64,000 bases of DNA. It comes from Nostoc sp. T09 (GTDB lineage Bacteria > Cyanobacteriota > Cyanobacteriia > Cyanobacteriales > Nostocaceae). The stretch spans positions 1 to 64,000 of the forward strand of contig NZ_MTAV01000046.1 of the NCBI RefSeq assembly GCF_002154695.1, in the 5' to 3' direction. Below the pieces are notes generated by a model. That model did not search any database and was not told the DNA's origin. It saw only the letters and a list, made by a program, of their open reading frames with translations. How positions within the stretch are numbered: position 1 is the stretch's first letter; every line of letters starts with the position of its first letter. A program made the position numbers and the translations under genes. Positions 43,687 to 53,387 of the stretch are shown here, piece by piece.

Positions 43687-44937
43687 ATGTTAAGCAGCAA
43701 GTTACTAGGGGAGCGTTACCAGGTTGTTGAAGTTTTGAGTCAAGGAGCGTTTTGTCAAACATACAAAGTCCAAGACACCTACCTTCCCAATCATCCCACC
43801 CGCGTCGTCAAACATTTCTTACCTAGTAGTAAATATTCGATTCCCGTAGAAATACGCAGACGGCTATTTACACGAGAAGTAGATGCCCTAAAAAAACTGA
43901 GCAACTATGACTTGGTGCCTCAACTTTTAGCTGATTTTGAAGATAACCTTGAATTCTACTTAGTACAAGAGTTCATTGAAGGACATTCCCTGAGTGCCGA
44001 ACTGTCGCCTGGTCGCTGCTGGTCGGAAAGCAAAGTTTTTCAACTTTTGTACGAGGTCTTGAGTATCCTAAATTTTGTTCACAGTCATGGGCTGATTCAT
44101 CGCGATGTCAAGCCGAACAATATTATTAGAAGGAAGCAGGATAATCGATTAATTTTGATTGATTTTGGTGCTGTTAAGCCAATTTGGAATCAATTAATTA
44201 GAGGTCAAGAAAAAACTGCAATCTTTACCCCAATTGAACAATACACCACCATTGCAATTGGTACACCTGGCTATATGCCTAATGAGCAACAGCGAGGTAA
44301 ACCACGCTTGAATAGTGATATTTATGCTCTTGGCATGATTGGCATTCAAGCCCTAACGGGTGTACATCCAACACAATTGCCAGAAGATTCCAATACAGGT
44401 GAGATAATTTGGCAAAACTTGGCACAAGTTAGTAGTGGGCTAGCCTCAGTACTGAATAAAATGGTGCACTATCACTTTCAAGACCGATATAAGTCGGCAA
44501 AAGAAGTATTGGAGGCGCTCCTAGCAATAAGTAATTTAAATATGCCAACGCAGGAGTCAGCTTTTTCTCCGGCATCGGTCAATATTAAACTAGAATATCA
44601 ACTGCTTTTAGCTGGGCAGGATACGACGAACCAAGTTTCTTGGGATGAGGATGACTACCCCAGCGATATTACACTATCGGATACGCTGTTACCAGCAACT
44701 AATATCTACCAACCAATACAGCAGTCTGAAATCTCCTCATCAATAAAAGAGCATCAGCGCAATCAGACATCCAATACCACTGTTTCTGTTTTTTCTAAGA
44801 AGCCTGCTTTGCTGATTGGCTTAGTAGTAGGCGTGTTTTCTGGATTAGTTCTAATGATTGTTAGCTACTGGTCTGTGCAGATAGTTACTCCTGCTCCTCA
44901 AGTCCAAGATTTGCGACTGCAAATGCCAAAGGAGTAA
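43687..44937 (+). CDS. Membrane-anchored serine/threonine protein kinase
   Basis: A 416-residue Hanks-type kinase. Kinase signatures are the glycine loop VLSQGAFCQTY near residue 18, the ATP lysine in RVVKHF, the catalytic loop LIHRDVKPNNII near residue 138, DFG in LILIDFGAVK, and the APE-like GTPGYMPNEQ. The catalytic domain occupies residues 1-275. A Ser/Thr-rich linker leads to one transmembrane helix (ALLIGLVVGVFSGLVLMIVS, about residues 377-396) and a short outer tail. Substrates are unknown. AGGGA lies about ten bases before the ATG. It is divergent from the PstS-like gene. Confidence 0.9.
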   Translation: MLSSKLLGERYQVVEVLSQGAFCQTYKVQDTYLPNHPTRVVKHFLPSSKYSIPVEIRRRLFTREVDALKKLSNYDLVPQLLADFEDNLEFYLVQEFIEGHSLSAELSPGRCWSESKVFQLLYEVLSILNFVHSHGLIHRDVKPNNIIRRKQDNRLILIDFGAVKPIWNQLIRGQEKTAIFTPIEQYTTIAIGTPGYMPNEQQRGKPRLNSDIYALGMIGIQALTGVHPTQLPEDSNTGEIIWQNLAQVSSGLASVLNKMVHYHFQDRYKSAKEVLEALLAISNLNMPTQESAFSPASVNIKLEYQLLLAGQDTTNQVSWDEDDYPSDITLSDTLLPATNIYQPIQQSEISSSIKEHQRNQTSNTTVSVFSKKPALLIGLVVGVFSGLVLMIVSYWSVQIVTPAPQVQDLRLQMPKE

Positions 44938-44950
44938 CGTTAACCTTCGG

Positions 44951-45166
44951 TTATAGTTGCCTTTGTTGGGTTGCTGGTTGATTAGGCTTAGATTGCACGC
45001 TATCTCTGTGAATCAAAAACGCTACAATCCCGACTACAACTAAGTTAGTAATTAGAAGTCCAACAGCGCTCCATATCCAAACCTTCGTCTTTGAGCTATT
45101 TCCTAAGTCAGTTGGGTTATCAGCTAAGTCAGTTGGGTAGGATTTGCGGTTCATGGTTTTTTCCAC
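44951..45166 (-). CDS. Short single-helix membrane protein
   Basis: A 71-residue protein with one transmembrane helix (VWIWSAVGLLITNLVVVGIV) and an N-terminus rich in repeated YPTDLADNPTDLGNS. No family recognised. It converges on the kinase gene with 13 bp between stops. AAAAACC before the ATG is not a strong ribosome binding site, so the gene call is moderate. Confidence 0.55.
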   Translation of the reverse strand: MEKTMNRKSYPTDLADNPTDLGNSSKTKVWIWSAVGLLITNLVVVGIVAFLIHRDSVQSKPNQPATQQRQL

Positions 45167-45263
45167 AATAACCTAATTTACACTACCTTATTTTACCGCT
45201 ATTTTAATGCCACATTCTTAGCCGAAAAATAAGCAGTTAGGCAGAAAACTGGTTGAGTCAGCC

Positions 45264-45300
45264 AATGGTTAATGGGCAAGATGAAAGGCCATTAACCATT
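45264..45300 (-). terminator. Hairpin downstream of crtR
   Basis: AATGGTTAATGG and CCATTAACCATT form a perfect 12-bp stem with a 13-base loop, about 11 bases after the crtR stop. There is no strong U-run, so it may act as a terminator or RNA-stabilising structure. Confidence 0.65.
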
Positions 45301-45310
45301 AGTCCATCCG

Positions 45311-46219
45311 CTATGTTTTGTTAATTTCAGTTGGTTTGTGGTGATGTAATCTAATTCCTAAAAATATATCGTAAACAAACTCAAAGAAATCTTTCTTTTG
45401 TAATAATCCTGAAGTTTGGTAACAACCTTTTTCATCTAACAGTGGTTTCATTAAATGGTAGGTAGGCTGATAATTGTACCAGGGAATTGAAGGCCACAAA
45501 TGATGAATTAGGTGATAATTCTGTCCCAGAATCAAGATATTGAGAATTGGGTTAGGGTAGACCCGAGCATTTTTCCAGCGATCGCGCTCCTCAAAGGGAC
45601 GATGAGGCAGATAATCAAAGAATAATCCCAGTGCTATGCCCACAATAAATGCTGGTATAAACCAAAAATTGAGAATGTAACCCAAAAAGTGGTACTGAAC
45701 TGAAATATAAACAATTGCACCAATAATCAAGCGACTGATGAACCATTCTAGTAGCTCATATTTCCGCCACAGTTGCCTTTGAAAGAAAAATACTTCATGG
45801 TACAAAAACCTTACCGCAATCAGCCACAGCGGTCCGCCAGTTGAGACGTAATGATCTGGATCATCTTTGGGATGATTGACATGGGCATGATGCTGCAAAT
45901 GCACTCGTGTAAACACTGGAAAGGCAAAGGCCAGCATTAGGGCACTACCATGCCCTAACATCGCATTAATTACCCGATTGCGATGGGCAGCTTGGTGGCA
46001 AGCATCGTGAATCACAGTCCCGGAACAATGCAAGGCCAAAGTATTAACACTAAAGCATAGCCAGTGCGGCCATTCCCACAGCCAGTAACCAAAGTTAGAT
46101 AGAACTAGCATCGTCACTGCTGCAAAAAATAGCAGCATTGTCGGGTTAAAATCACCGGGAGGTGCTAAAAATTCCTTGGGAGGGACTGTCAGTGGCTTCT
46201 TTGCCTCCGACGTGAGCAT
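45311..46219 (-). CDS. crtR: Beta-carotene hydroxylase CrtR
   Basis: A di-iron membrane hydroxylase of the fatty-acid-desaturase superfamily that hydroxylates beta-ionone rings to form zeaxanthin and the ring of myxol. About 302 residues, with the three histidine boxes: HDACHQAAH, HLQHHAHVNHPKDDPDH and QNYHLIHHLWP, plus four hydrophobic helices. AAGGAG seven bases before ATG selects this start; an upstream in-frame TTG would add seven residues. With cruF/cruG elsewhere in this window it completes part of the myxol glycoside pathway. The gene is transcribed away from pyk. Confidence 0.93.
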   Translation of the reverse strand: MLTSEAKKPLTVPPKEFLAPPGDFNPTMLLFFAAVTMLVLSNFGYWLWEWPHWLCFSVNTLALHCSGTVIHDACHQAAHRNRVINAMLGHGSALMLAFAFPVFTRVHLQHHAHVNHPKDDPDHYVSTGGPLWLIAVRFLYHEVFFFQRQLWRKYELLEWFISRLIIGAIVYISVQYHFLGYILNFWFIPAFIVGIALGLFFDYLPHRPFEERDRWKNARVYPNPILNILILGQNYHLIHHLWPSIPWYNYQPTYHLMKPLLDEKGCYQTSGLLQKKDFFEFVYDIFLGIRLHHHKPTEINKT

Positions 46220-46724
46220 TCTGATCTCCTTCTTTATCAAACATTACGAATATACGATAAAGATTAGTAAATAATAAACTTTTATAAAATTTTGTATAGC
46301 AAGCTTGATCAGCAGTTTTGCGGATAGTGTAGATAAATAACGCTATGATTCCAAACAAGACTTGAGTATTTGCTATTAGTAGGGGTGTAGCAATACTAAG
46401 AATTGAATGGAAGGATATCATCCTGGGGATGGATGGAACCAAGATTAGTGTACGATAACTAGTCTATCCTACTCCTTTGAAGCCCCCGTTAAAAGGAGTC
46501 TTTATTAGCCCACTACTAATGCAGCGCGGCATTAATAAATATACTATTCAAGACAGCGCAAAAGCCTAGAACACAAGATTTTAGGCTGTTGAGTTCCGCG
46601 CAGCGGGATTTTAGCCTTTATTCCCCTTTCTAACTGCTGCCATCTTATTGATATAGCAGCGACGGAAATGAAAATGCCCCTTAATTTACGATGGTTTCCT
46701 AGATAGATCCTAGAATCAGCCCCT
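46220..46724. promoter_or_regulatory. Divergent promoter region between crtR and pyk
   Basis: About 500 bp between divergent genes, with no supportable gene; small open frames on the minus strand overlap but are low-quality. Both promoters must lie here. No repeat is recognised. Confidence 0.5.
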
Positions 46725-48491
46725 ATGCAATTAAGAGATTCTCTACGCCGCACAAAAATTGTCGCTACGATTGGGCCTGCCACTAGCAGTCCAGAAATGC
46801 TCAAAGCGATCATTGAAGCGGGTGCAACGACACTAAGGCTAAACTTCTCCCACGGAACTCATGCCGACCATCAGCGTAGTATCCGCTTAATTCGGCAAAC
46901 CGCTTTTGAACTAAATCAGCCAGTGGCAATTCTCCAAGACTTGCAAGGGCCAAAAATTCGCTTGGGGCGGTTTGAAAATGGGTCTATAGTTGTAGCAAAA
47001 GGCGATCGCTTTACCTTGACAAATCGCCCAGTCATTGGCACACAAGACATTAGCTGTGTTACCTACGACTACTTGGCCGAAGAAGTCCCTGTAGGAGCAA
47101 AAATTCTCCTTGATGATGGGCGAGTAGAAATGCTAGTTGAAGAAATTAACCGTGATAAAGGTGATTTACATTGTCGTATTACCGTAGCAGGTAAACTTTC
47201 TAACAATAAAGGTGTGAACTTTCCAGGAGTTTACCTTTCCATTAAGGCAATGACCGACAAAGACCGCGAGGATCTAATGTTTGGTCTAGATCAGGGCGTA
47301 GACTGGGTAGCACTTTCTTTTGTGCGCAATCCTCAGGATCTCATCGAAATTAAAGAGCTAATTTCCAGCACAGGCAAGAATGTACCCGTAGTTGCCAAAA
47401 TTGAAAAGCACGAAGCCATTGAACAAATGGAAGCAGTTCTGGCTTTGTGTGATGGCGTTATGGTTGCTAGAGGTGATTTAGGAGTTGAACTACCAGCAGA
47501 AGACGTTCCGGTGCTACAAAAGCGACTAATTGCTACAGCAAATCGCTTGGGAATTCCCATCATCACTGCCACGCAAATGTTAGATAGTATGGTGAGTAAT
47601 CCCCGCCCCACTCGTGCCGAGGTGTCGGATGTGGCAAACGCGATTTTAGATGGTACAGATGCTGTCATGCTCTCTAATGAAACGGCTGTAGGCAATTACC
47701 CTGTAGAAGCTGTAGCAACTATGGCTAGAATTGCCGAGCGCATTGAACAGGAAGAACGGCAAAACGCCAATCGTCAGTTAAGAGATACGCGTCGTTCCAT
47801 TCCCAACGCCATTAGTCAAGCTGTAGGACAAATTGCAGAACAGCTGGGTGCATCGGCAATTATGACCCTAACCCAAACTGGAGCAACTGCTCGAAATGTG
47901 TCTAAGTTCCGTCCTCAAACACCAATTTTGGCTATCACCCCCCATGTGAATGTAGCGCGACAATTACAAATGGTGTGGGGAGTCAAACCGCTGTTAGTCC
48001 TAGAACTACCTTCTACTGGTCAGACTTTTCAAGCTGCAATCAATGTCGCTCAAGAGAATAAGCTACTAACTGAGGGTGATTTGGTTGTGATGACAGCCGG
48101 TACACTCCAAGGTGTTTCCGGCTCTACAGATTTAATTAAAGTTGAAGTGGTAACAGCAATTCTCGGTCAGGGAATTGGATTAGGACAAGGTTCTGTAAGC
48201 GGTCGCGCCAGAGTTGCCCACACGGGTATGGATGCAAGTAACTTTAATCCTGGAGATATTCTAGTTGCCCCCCGCACGACTGCCGATTTTGTCGAAGCAA
48301 TTCGCAAAGCTTCAGGGATTATTACAGAAGAAGAAAGTCTCACCAGCCATGCAGCAGTAATTGGCTTGCGTCTAGGTGTACCAGTAATTGTCGGGGTGAA
48401 GAAAGCGACGCAAGTAATTCGGGATGGGGCAATTTTAACGCTGGATATGCAACGGGGTTTGATTTACTCTGGGGCGGTGGGAACACCTTAA
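46725..48491 (+). CDS. pyk: Pyruvate kinase
   Basis: Converts phosphoenolpyruvate and ADP to pyruvate and ATP. The 588-residue protein has the pyruvate-kinase TIM barrel from KIVATIGPATSSPEML, with LRLNFSHGTHADH, the PVVAKIEKHEAIEQ signature containing the catalytic lysine, and the MVARGDLGVELP stretch. It is longer than the core enzyme (about 475 residues) because of a C-terminal PEP-utilizing-type domain, ILVAPRTTADFVEAI and ESLTSHAAVIGLRLGVPVIV, as in Bacillus-type Pyk. It is monocistronic, with a hairpin directly after the stop. Confidence 0.97.
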   Translation: MQLRDSLRRTKIVATIGPATSSPEMLKAIIEAGATTLRLNFSHGTHADHQRSIRLIRQTAFELNQPVAILQDLQGPKIRLGRFENGSIVVAKGDRFTLTNRPVIGTQDISCVTYDYLAEEVPVGAKILLDDGRVEMLVEEINRDKGDLHCRITVAGKLSNNKGVNFPGVYLSIKAMTDKDREDLMFGLDQGVDWVALSFVRNPQDLIEIKELISSTGKNVPVVAKIEKHEAIEQMEAVLALCDGVMVARGDLGVELPAEDVPVLQKRLIATANRLGIPIITATQMLDSMVSNPRPTRAEVSDVANAILDGTDAVMLSNETAVGNYPVEAVATMARIAERIEQEERQNANRQLRDTRRSIPNAISQAVGQIAEQLGASAIMTLTQTGATARNVSKFRPQTPILAITPHVNVARQLQMVWGVKPLLVLELPSTGQTFQAAINVAQENKLLTEGDLVVMTAGTLQGVSGSTDLIKVEVVTAILGQGIGLGQGSVSGRARVAHTGMDASNFNPGDILVAPRTTADFVEAIRKASGIITEEESLTSHAAVIGLRLGVPVIVGVKKATQVIRDGAILTLDMQRGLIYSGAVGTP

Positions 48492-48494
48492 AAA

Positions 48495-48517
48495 ATTCAT
48501 AATTACGAATTATGAAT
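48495..48517 (+). terminator. Hairpin after pyk
   Basis: ATTCATAATT and AATTATGAAT form a perfect 10-bp stem with a three-base loop four bases after the pyk stop. The U-run is weak, so it may rely on another termination mode. Confidence 0.6.
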
Positions 48518-48536
48518 TACTGAAAAATCTCTATTT

Positions 48537-49124
48537 CTACTCTGGTTCATTTTCAAACTTAACTCGTTCGTAAATCTGGCGATGGGGAATTTGGCAGTTT
48601 GCTGAAGCTAAAGTTAAAACTCCATCTTCATCGTCAGATTCTTTAAACAGCCAGTTACCCTCTGATGTTTTGCTAAATTGTTCAATATGAAATTGATATT
48701 GGTCAATTAAAATATATTCTTGGAATTCTGGAATTGAACGGTAATAAGTAAATTTATCTCCTCTATCTCGACTACTAGTAGATTTAGAAAGTATCTCAAA
48801 AATAAGACTGGGATTGATAACTGTGTCTGTGCGTCCTTCTTGAAAGATGGGTTCGTCTTTGATTATCAGGACATCTGGATATGTGTATTCCCGATAACGA
48901 GGAATCCATAGACGTAGATCGCTAGTGTAGACGAGATAATCTTGTTGTCTAAGAGCAAGTCCGAGAGCAATTATTAAATTAATCATAATTTGATTATGAT
49001 TAATCGAGCCGCCAGTCATTGGTACGATTTCCCCGTTACGGTATTCGCTGCGGTACTCAGCACTCTCTTCAAGCGTTAAGTATTCCTCAATAGAATATAA
49101 GCGGGGGGCAGTTTGCACAACCAT
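48537..49124 (-). CDS. Uma2 family protein (second copy)
   Basis: A 195-residue Uma2/DUF820 protein with RLYSIEEYLTLEESAEYRSE, the INLIIALGLALRQQDY region, TYPDVLIIKDEP and LIFEILSKSTSSRDRGDKF motifs, the last two holding the acidic and lysine residues expected for a PD-(D/E)XK active site. It is distinct in sequence from the other Uma2 gene at 18.4 kb and from the remnant at 56.7 kb. It is transcribed towards pyk and lies just before the glycosyltransferase cluster in the same direction, with a 46-bp gap. The role of Uma2 proteins remains unproven. Confidence 0.88.
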   Translation of the reverse strand: MVVQTAPRLYSIEEYLTLEESAEYRSEYRNGEIVPMTGGSINHNQIMINLIIALGLALRQQDYLVYTSDLRLWIPRYREYTYPDVLIIKDEPIFQEGRTDTVINPSLIFEILSKSTSSRDRGDKFTYYRSIPEFQEYILIDQYQFHIEQFSKTSEGNWLFKESDDEDGVLTLASANCQIPHRQIYERVKFENEPE

Positions 49125-49170
49125 AAGATTTATTGGCTAAATATTTAGCAAGTTTACTTTAGCCTAGCAC

Positions 49171-50241
49171 TCACAGATAGCGTGATAAAACTTCGGCGGT
49201 GGCTTGTCCTGTTTTCTCCCAACTGAACTGATTTGCTCTAGCAATACCTTGAGTAGAAAGATGCGATCCCAAGCTTGAATCATTTGCAACAGCCTGTATA
49301 GCTTCTGTTATTTCTCCTGGATTGTAGGGATTGATCAAGATTGCAGCATCGCCAGCTACTTCAGGAAGGGAAGATATATTAGAAGTAATGACGGGAGTAC
49401 CACAAGCCATTGCTTCTAAAACAGGTAAGCCAAAGCCTTCCCATAAACTAGGAAAGACAAGCGCGATCGCGCTATTGATGATTTTTGGTAATTCGTTGTA
49501 AGAAACATAATCGAGGAACCTGACTTGATTAGTTATCCCCAGTTCCTGAACTTGTACTTTTAAATTTGGGGTGTAACGTGGATCAGTTGGCCCTGCTAAC
49601 CACAATTCGTAGTCATATTTGTTAGGTAGGGCCGCAAATGCAGTAATTAAGCGCTCAAGATTTTTGTGAGGATTATGCCGTCCTAAATATAGAAAATAAT
49701 TTTGTCTTGGTAAATCTAAAAAAGTAAAATTTTTACTGTCATACGCTAGTGGAATAGGACTAATTTTATCCTCTGCAACTCCCAAAAAACTACTTAAATC
49801 TTGAGCCGTCGTTATCGAATTACAAATAACGTGTTCTGACTGTTGGATAACAGCAGCAACATAATAACTGCAATAAATTTTCTGTACTGCGGAAAAATAT
49901 TGCGGAAACCTTAAAGGAATTAAATCATGAACAGTAATAATATAAGAGCAAGAAGAAAATAACGGAGCTTCTGGAATAGGAGAAAATAATACTCTAGATT
50001 TAAGCTGAAGATAAAGCCTTGGCAAATAAAATTGTGTCCATATCAGGCGCTTTAAATGTCCTTTTATACCAAACTCTGTCGTAATATTAAGAGGAGATTG
50101 GTGACATTTTAGTTCTGTAATTTCAATTGGGCTTAATACGTCTATATCTAAATCTTTTAGCACTTTTAATAAATTTAAACTATAGCTTAGCCAACCTGTT
50201 TGTTGTGTTGGAGCAAAAGATAAATTGGCTAATATAGTCAT
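49171..50241 (-). CDS. Family 4 glycosyltransferase
   Basis: A 356-residue GT-B transferase. The C-terminal donor-binding domain carries the GT4 signature: YLGRHNPHKNLERLI near residue 196, then FPSLWEGFGLPVLEAMACGT near residue 265 with its glutamate pair, and SLPEVAGDAAILINPYNPGE. The N-terminal acceptor domain has YSYIITVHDLIPLRFPQ. It probably adds a sugar from a nucleotide donor to the growing surface polysaccharide of this cluster. It is the last glycosyltransferase of the minus-strand set; the preceding gene ends 15 bp upstream. Donor and acceptor cannot be read from sequence. Confidence 0.88.
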   Translation of the reverse strand: MTILANLSFAPTQQTGWLSYSLNLLKVLKDLDIDVLSPIEITELKCHQSPLNITTEFGIKGHLKRLIWTQFYLPRLYLQLKSRVLFSPIPEAPLFSSCSYIITVHDLIPLRFPQYFSAVQKIYCSYYVAAVIQQSEHVICNSITTAQDLSSFLGVAEDKISPIPLAYDSKNFTFLDLPRQNYFLYLGRHNPHKNLERLITAFAALPNKYDYELWLAGPTDPRYTPNLKVQVQELGITNQVRFLDYVSYNELPKIINSAIALVFPSLWEGFGLPVLEAMACGTPVITSNISSLPEVAGDAAILINPYNPGEITEAIQAVANDSSLGSHLSTQGIARANQFSWEKTGQATAEVLSRYL

Positions 50242-50256
50242 AAAAAAACAATTCAG

Positions 50257-51177
50257 TTATTGACTAGACAACGATACTGTAAAAGCAGGTTTTTTAACTG
50301 TAAATAATAAAATAATAATTTTTAAACAATTAGGATTAGCTGTAGTGATAAACTCTCCAAAAAATTTATAAAAAAGATATAAACGCAATACTAACTGCTC
50401 CCATAAAGGACGATGTTTTTGATAATAGTAAAGTTGACTACGCCTATATTCAAGAGCCATTAAGCTTGCAGTTTTTTGGATTGAGTATCCTTTTAAATGA
50501 ATTAAAGATACATGAGGTGTGTAGATTATTTTATATCCCTGATTTTGTATTCTCTGGCACAAGTCTGACTCTTCAAAATACATAAAAAAGTTTTCGTCAA
50601 ACCCGCCTAAAGCATGAAATAGACTAGAACGAATAAAGAAAGCAGCACCCACAACAATATCTACTTCTTGTATTTCTTGGAATTTCTGCGCAATAAAATT
50701 TAATTTAGAGGCATTTTGATAAGCTTGGTGCAGCCGACGAGCTTGATATTCGCCTTTAATACCTAATGCTGGGGATACAGAAATCTGTAAGCTTCCATCT
50801 AAATTCAATAATTTTGGCCCAATAATTGCTACTTGTGGATTTGCATACATCAAGTCAATCAAATATGGCAAAATATTACTTATTAGAATTGTATCAGTGT
50901 TTAATAAAAATAAAAATTCCCCAGATGCTACTTTAGCACCAGCGTTATTCCCTGCTCCAAAACCACGATTTTCTGGTTGTTTAATCAGGTGAATATAGGG
51001 ATATTTCTCTAAAATTAATTCTGGGCTGCCATCGTTAGAGCCATTATCTACGACAATTATTTCGTAATTAGATGTATTAACAAATGTTTCTATAGAATTC
51101 AAGCAATCTGGTAAAACATTGATGCCGTTATAGTTAACTATAATAATTGATACAGAGATTGGTGATTCTTGATTCAT
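50257..51177 (-). CDS. Family 2 glycosyltransferase
   Basis: A 306-residue GT-A transferase of family 2. SVSIIIVNYNGINVLPDCLN opens the nucleotide-sugar domain, with VVDNGSNDGSPELILEKY and the DxD-like LFLLNTDTILISN motif, and the FMYFEESDLCQRIQNQGYK acceptor motif. The tail (YYYQKHRPLWEQLVLRLYLF) is amphipathic and may contact the membrane. These features fit rhamnosyl- or glycosyl-transferases of surface polysaccharides. The gene is 140 bp downstream of a larger two-domain transferase. Confidence 0.88.
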   Translation of the reverse strand: MNQESPISVSIIIVNYNGINVLPDCLNSIETFVNTSNYEIIVVDNGSNDGSPELILEKYPYIHLIKQPENRGFGAGNNAGAKVASGEFLFLLNTDTILISNILPYLIDLMYANPQVAIIGPKLLNLDGSLQISVSPALGIKGEYQARRLHQAYQNASKLNFIAQKFQEIQEVDIVVGAAFFIRSSLFHALGGFDENFFMYFEESDLCQRIQNQGYKIIYTPHVSLIHLKGYSIQKTASLMALEYRRSQLYYYQKHRPLWEQLVLRLYLFYKFFGEFITTANPNCLKIIILLFTVKKPAFTVSLSSQ

Positions 51178-51318
51178 TATTTCATTAAAATTTAGTCATA
51201 CGGTGTACTTTATCAAAGGAAGAATTTTTAATTGAAAAACTCTGTTAAGGGATAGATAATTTTTTTTACCATAATCCATGATAAATTAACACAAGTAATG
51301 GCTATTAAAAAATAGAAA

Positions 51319-53163
51319 TTATTTATTCTTGAATTGTAAGTTTTTCAGACGCTTGAAATTAGTAAAGTGGTAATATAACCATTTAAAAAGAATAAATCTT
51401 AAGAAAATTGATTTTAACTTATATTTAAATCCAATTTGAACTTGGCTATTTAAATTAATTGGTTCGTTTGCTATTTGTGAAATAGATGTAGCCATTTTTA
51501 ACTTTTTTTGCTTTTCTATAGCAATTGTGTAATAAGCATCTAAAGATTGTTTTCGTACAATCCACTCATCGAGAGTTACAGGAACTCGATACATAGATGT
51601 AGTCTTGTCAATAAATAAAAAATCATCTTTCAAAGAGTAACGAGTCCATAAGTTCCAGTCTTCGAAATTTTCTAGAGCTTCGTCAAAACCTCCATGATAA
51701 TCATACAATTTTCTATCAAATAAAATAGACTGTATGGGAATAAAATTATGCTGAAACAACAAATCTCGAGAAAATGGTTGCTGATAAATAGTTTTATATG
51801 AAATTTCTATATATTTTAAAGGTTCTACGGAAATCAATTTTGTACCAACTTCCCAAGATGTCGAATAAGTAGCTGCAATATTTGGATTACTTAATAATTC
51901 ATTAGCTAGTACTTCTATATGATCTGCAAAAAATAGATCGTCATCATCAAGAAACACTATAAATTTACCAGTAGTTTGGGACAAACCTAAATTTCCTGTA
52001 TGACAGCGCCCATTCTTTGGTTCTGCTTTGTAGATTACTTTTAATTTACTGTTTTTTGCAAGCTGCTCTATGTAATCTTGGGCTGTATTTGAACCATCTT
52101 CTATAACTATCAACTCTATATGAGGGTATGTTTGATTTAGTACAGAGGTTACAGCTTCTTTGAGATATGAAAGTCTTCCTTGATAAGTACGAATAATAAC
52201 GCTTACTAAAGGAAGAGAAGGATGGGCTTGCTGCGGATACTGATAAAAAGCACCATTTCTAGTTAATCCATAATCCCACTTGTGGATAGGAAATAATTTT
52301 TGGCTTTGTTTACGTGTGCTTAAAAAATATATCGAATTTTGCAATAGTTTCCATAGGTTCTGAAGTAAATCTGGTTGTACATTATAAATAAAAGATGTTG
52401 ATAAGCATAATTTTAAATACATTAAAGGTATAACAACTATTTGTCTCCAAGAGCCATACCTGAGTCTGATATAACTATTTGCTAAAGTACTACCTAAAAA
52501 TTGCAGTCTTTTAAATTGATTAGGGTATTCATAGGTATAATGCCAACATACAGACGCAGGGCAATATTTAATCCGAAAACCCTTATCTCGCAATCTATAA
52601 GAAAGCTCTACGTCTTCTCCATAAAGAAAAATTTTTTCTTCGTATCCTTTGACGCTTTCAAGAGCAGAACGACGAAAAAGTACACAAGCATGAGATGACC
52701 AGTAGGTCTCTAGAGTAACAGGATTATAATATTTTGGATGTTCAAACGGTTTTTGACGAAATTCCCAAGAAGCTACATCACTGTCATCTGCGATCGCAGT
52801 ATTTATCGCTGTTAAAATAGCATCATCTGCAAACTCTAAATCAATATTAGAAACTAAAAAATAGGGAGAATTCCCTTGCGCTAAGTTGTAGTTATGTCCA
52901 CAACCAAATCCTAAATTAGAGCGCTCAAATATTTTAAAACTATAAAAGCAGTCTGAATATTTTTCGGCAATTGTTTCACATAATCTAACTGTATTGTCTG
53001 TTGATTGATTGTCTGTTATTAAAATATTAATTAGATTGATAGGGTAACTTTGTTTTAAGAGACTGCTAAAAAACTGCTCTACCCATTTAGCTGAATTATA
53101 AGTAACTAGAGAAATATCAAGCAGAATTAAATGAGGAGATTCCAATTTATTCAAGCCTGTCAC
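51319..53163 (-). CDS. Tandem two-domain family 2 glycosyltransferase
   Basis: A 614-residue protein with two GT2 domains in tandem. The N-terminal one starts LLDISLVTYNSAKWVEQFFS, contains ITDNQSTDNTV, FLVSNIDLEF and the FLYGEDVELSYRLRDKGFR acceptor box. The second starts PLVSVIIRTYQGRLSYLKEA, with VIEDGSN and VFLDDDDLFFADHIEVL, then EDWNLWTRYSLKDDF. Such fused enzymes add two sugars in polysaccharide assembly. A short helical C-terminus rich in Lys and aromatic residues ends the protein. It is AT-rich like its neighbours. Confidence 0.88.
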   Translation of the reverse strand: MTGLNKLESPHLILLDISLVTYNSAKWVEQFFSSLLKQSYPINLINILITDNQSTDNTVRLCETIAEKYSDCFYSFKIFERSNLGFGCGHNYNLAQGNSPYFLVSNIDLEFADDAILTAINTAIADDSDVASWEFRQKPFEHPKYYNPVTLETYWSSHACVLFRRSALESVKGYEEKIFLYGEDVELSYRLRDKGFRIKYCPASVCWHYTYEYPNQFKRLQFLGSTLANSYIRLRYGSWRQIVVIPLMYLKLCLSTSFIYNVQPDLLQNLWKLLQNSIYFLSTRKQSQKLFPIHKWDYGLTRNGAFYQYPQQAHPSLPLVSVIIRTYQGRLSYLKEAVTSVLNQTYPHIELIVIEDGSNTAQDYIEQLAKNSKLKVIYKAEPKNGRCHTGNLGLSQTTGKFIVFLDDDDLFFADHIEVLANELLSNPNIAATYSTSWEVGTKLISVEPLKYIEISYKTIYQQPFSRDLLFQHNFIPIQSILFDRKLYDYHGGFDEALENFEDWNLWTRYSLKDDFLFIDKTTSMYRVPVTLDEWIVRKQSLDAYYTIAIEKQKKLKMATSISQIANEPINLNSQVQIGFKYKLKSIFLRFILFKWLYYHFTNFKRLKNLQFKNK

Positions 53164-53387
53164 CTTGACGGTTAGAATAGGGATGATTGTTTTGTTTTAA
53201 ACTTATATAGCAATCCCATCAAACAGAGAAAAAAACTGGAAATTAAAACTATGTGTGAATAGTATTTTCAGCTTTTCTTCCTTTCCCAAAAGCCTAGGAT
53301 TGCTATAGCTTTTTATACATGAAGACAATCTTTCAACATTCTTGCTTCAGATTAATCAAACTCACTACACAGAACTGAAAAGGAATG

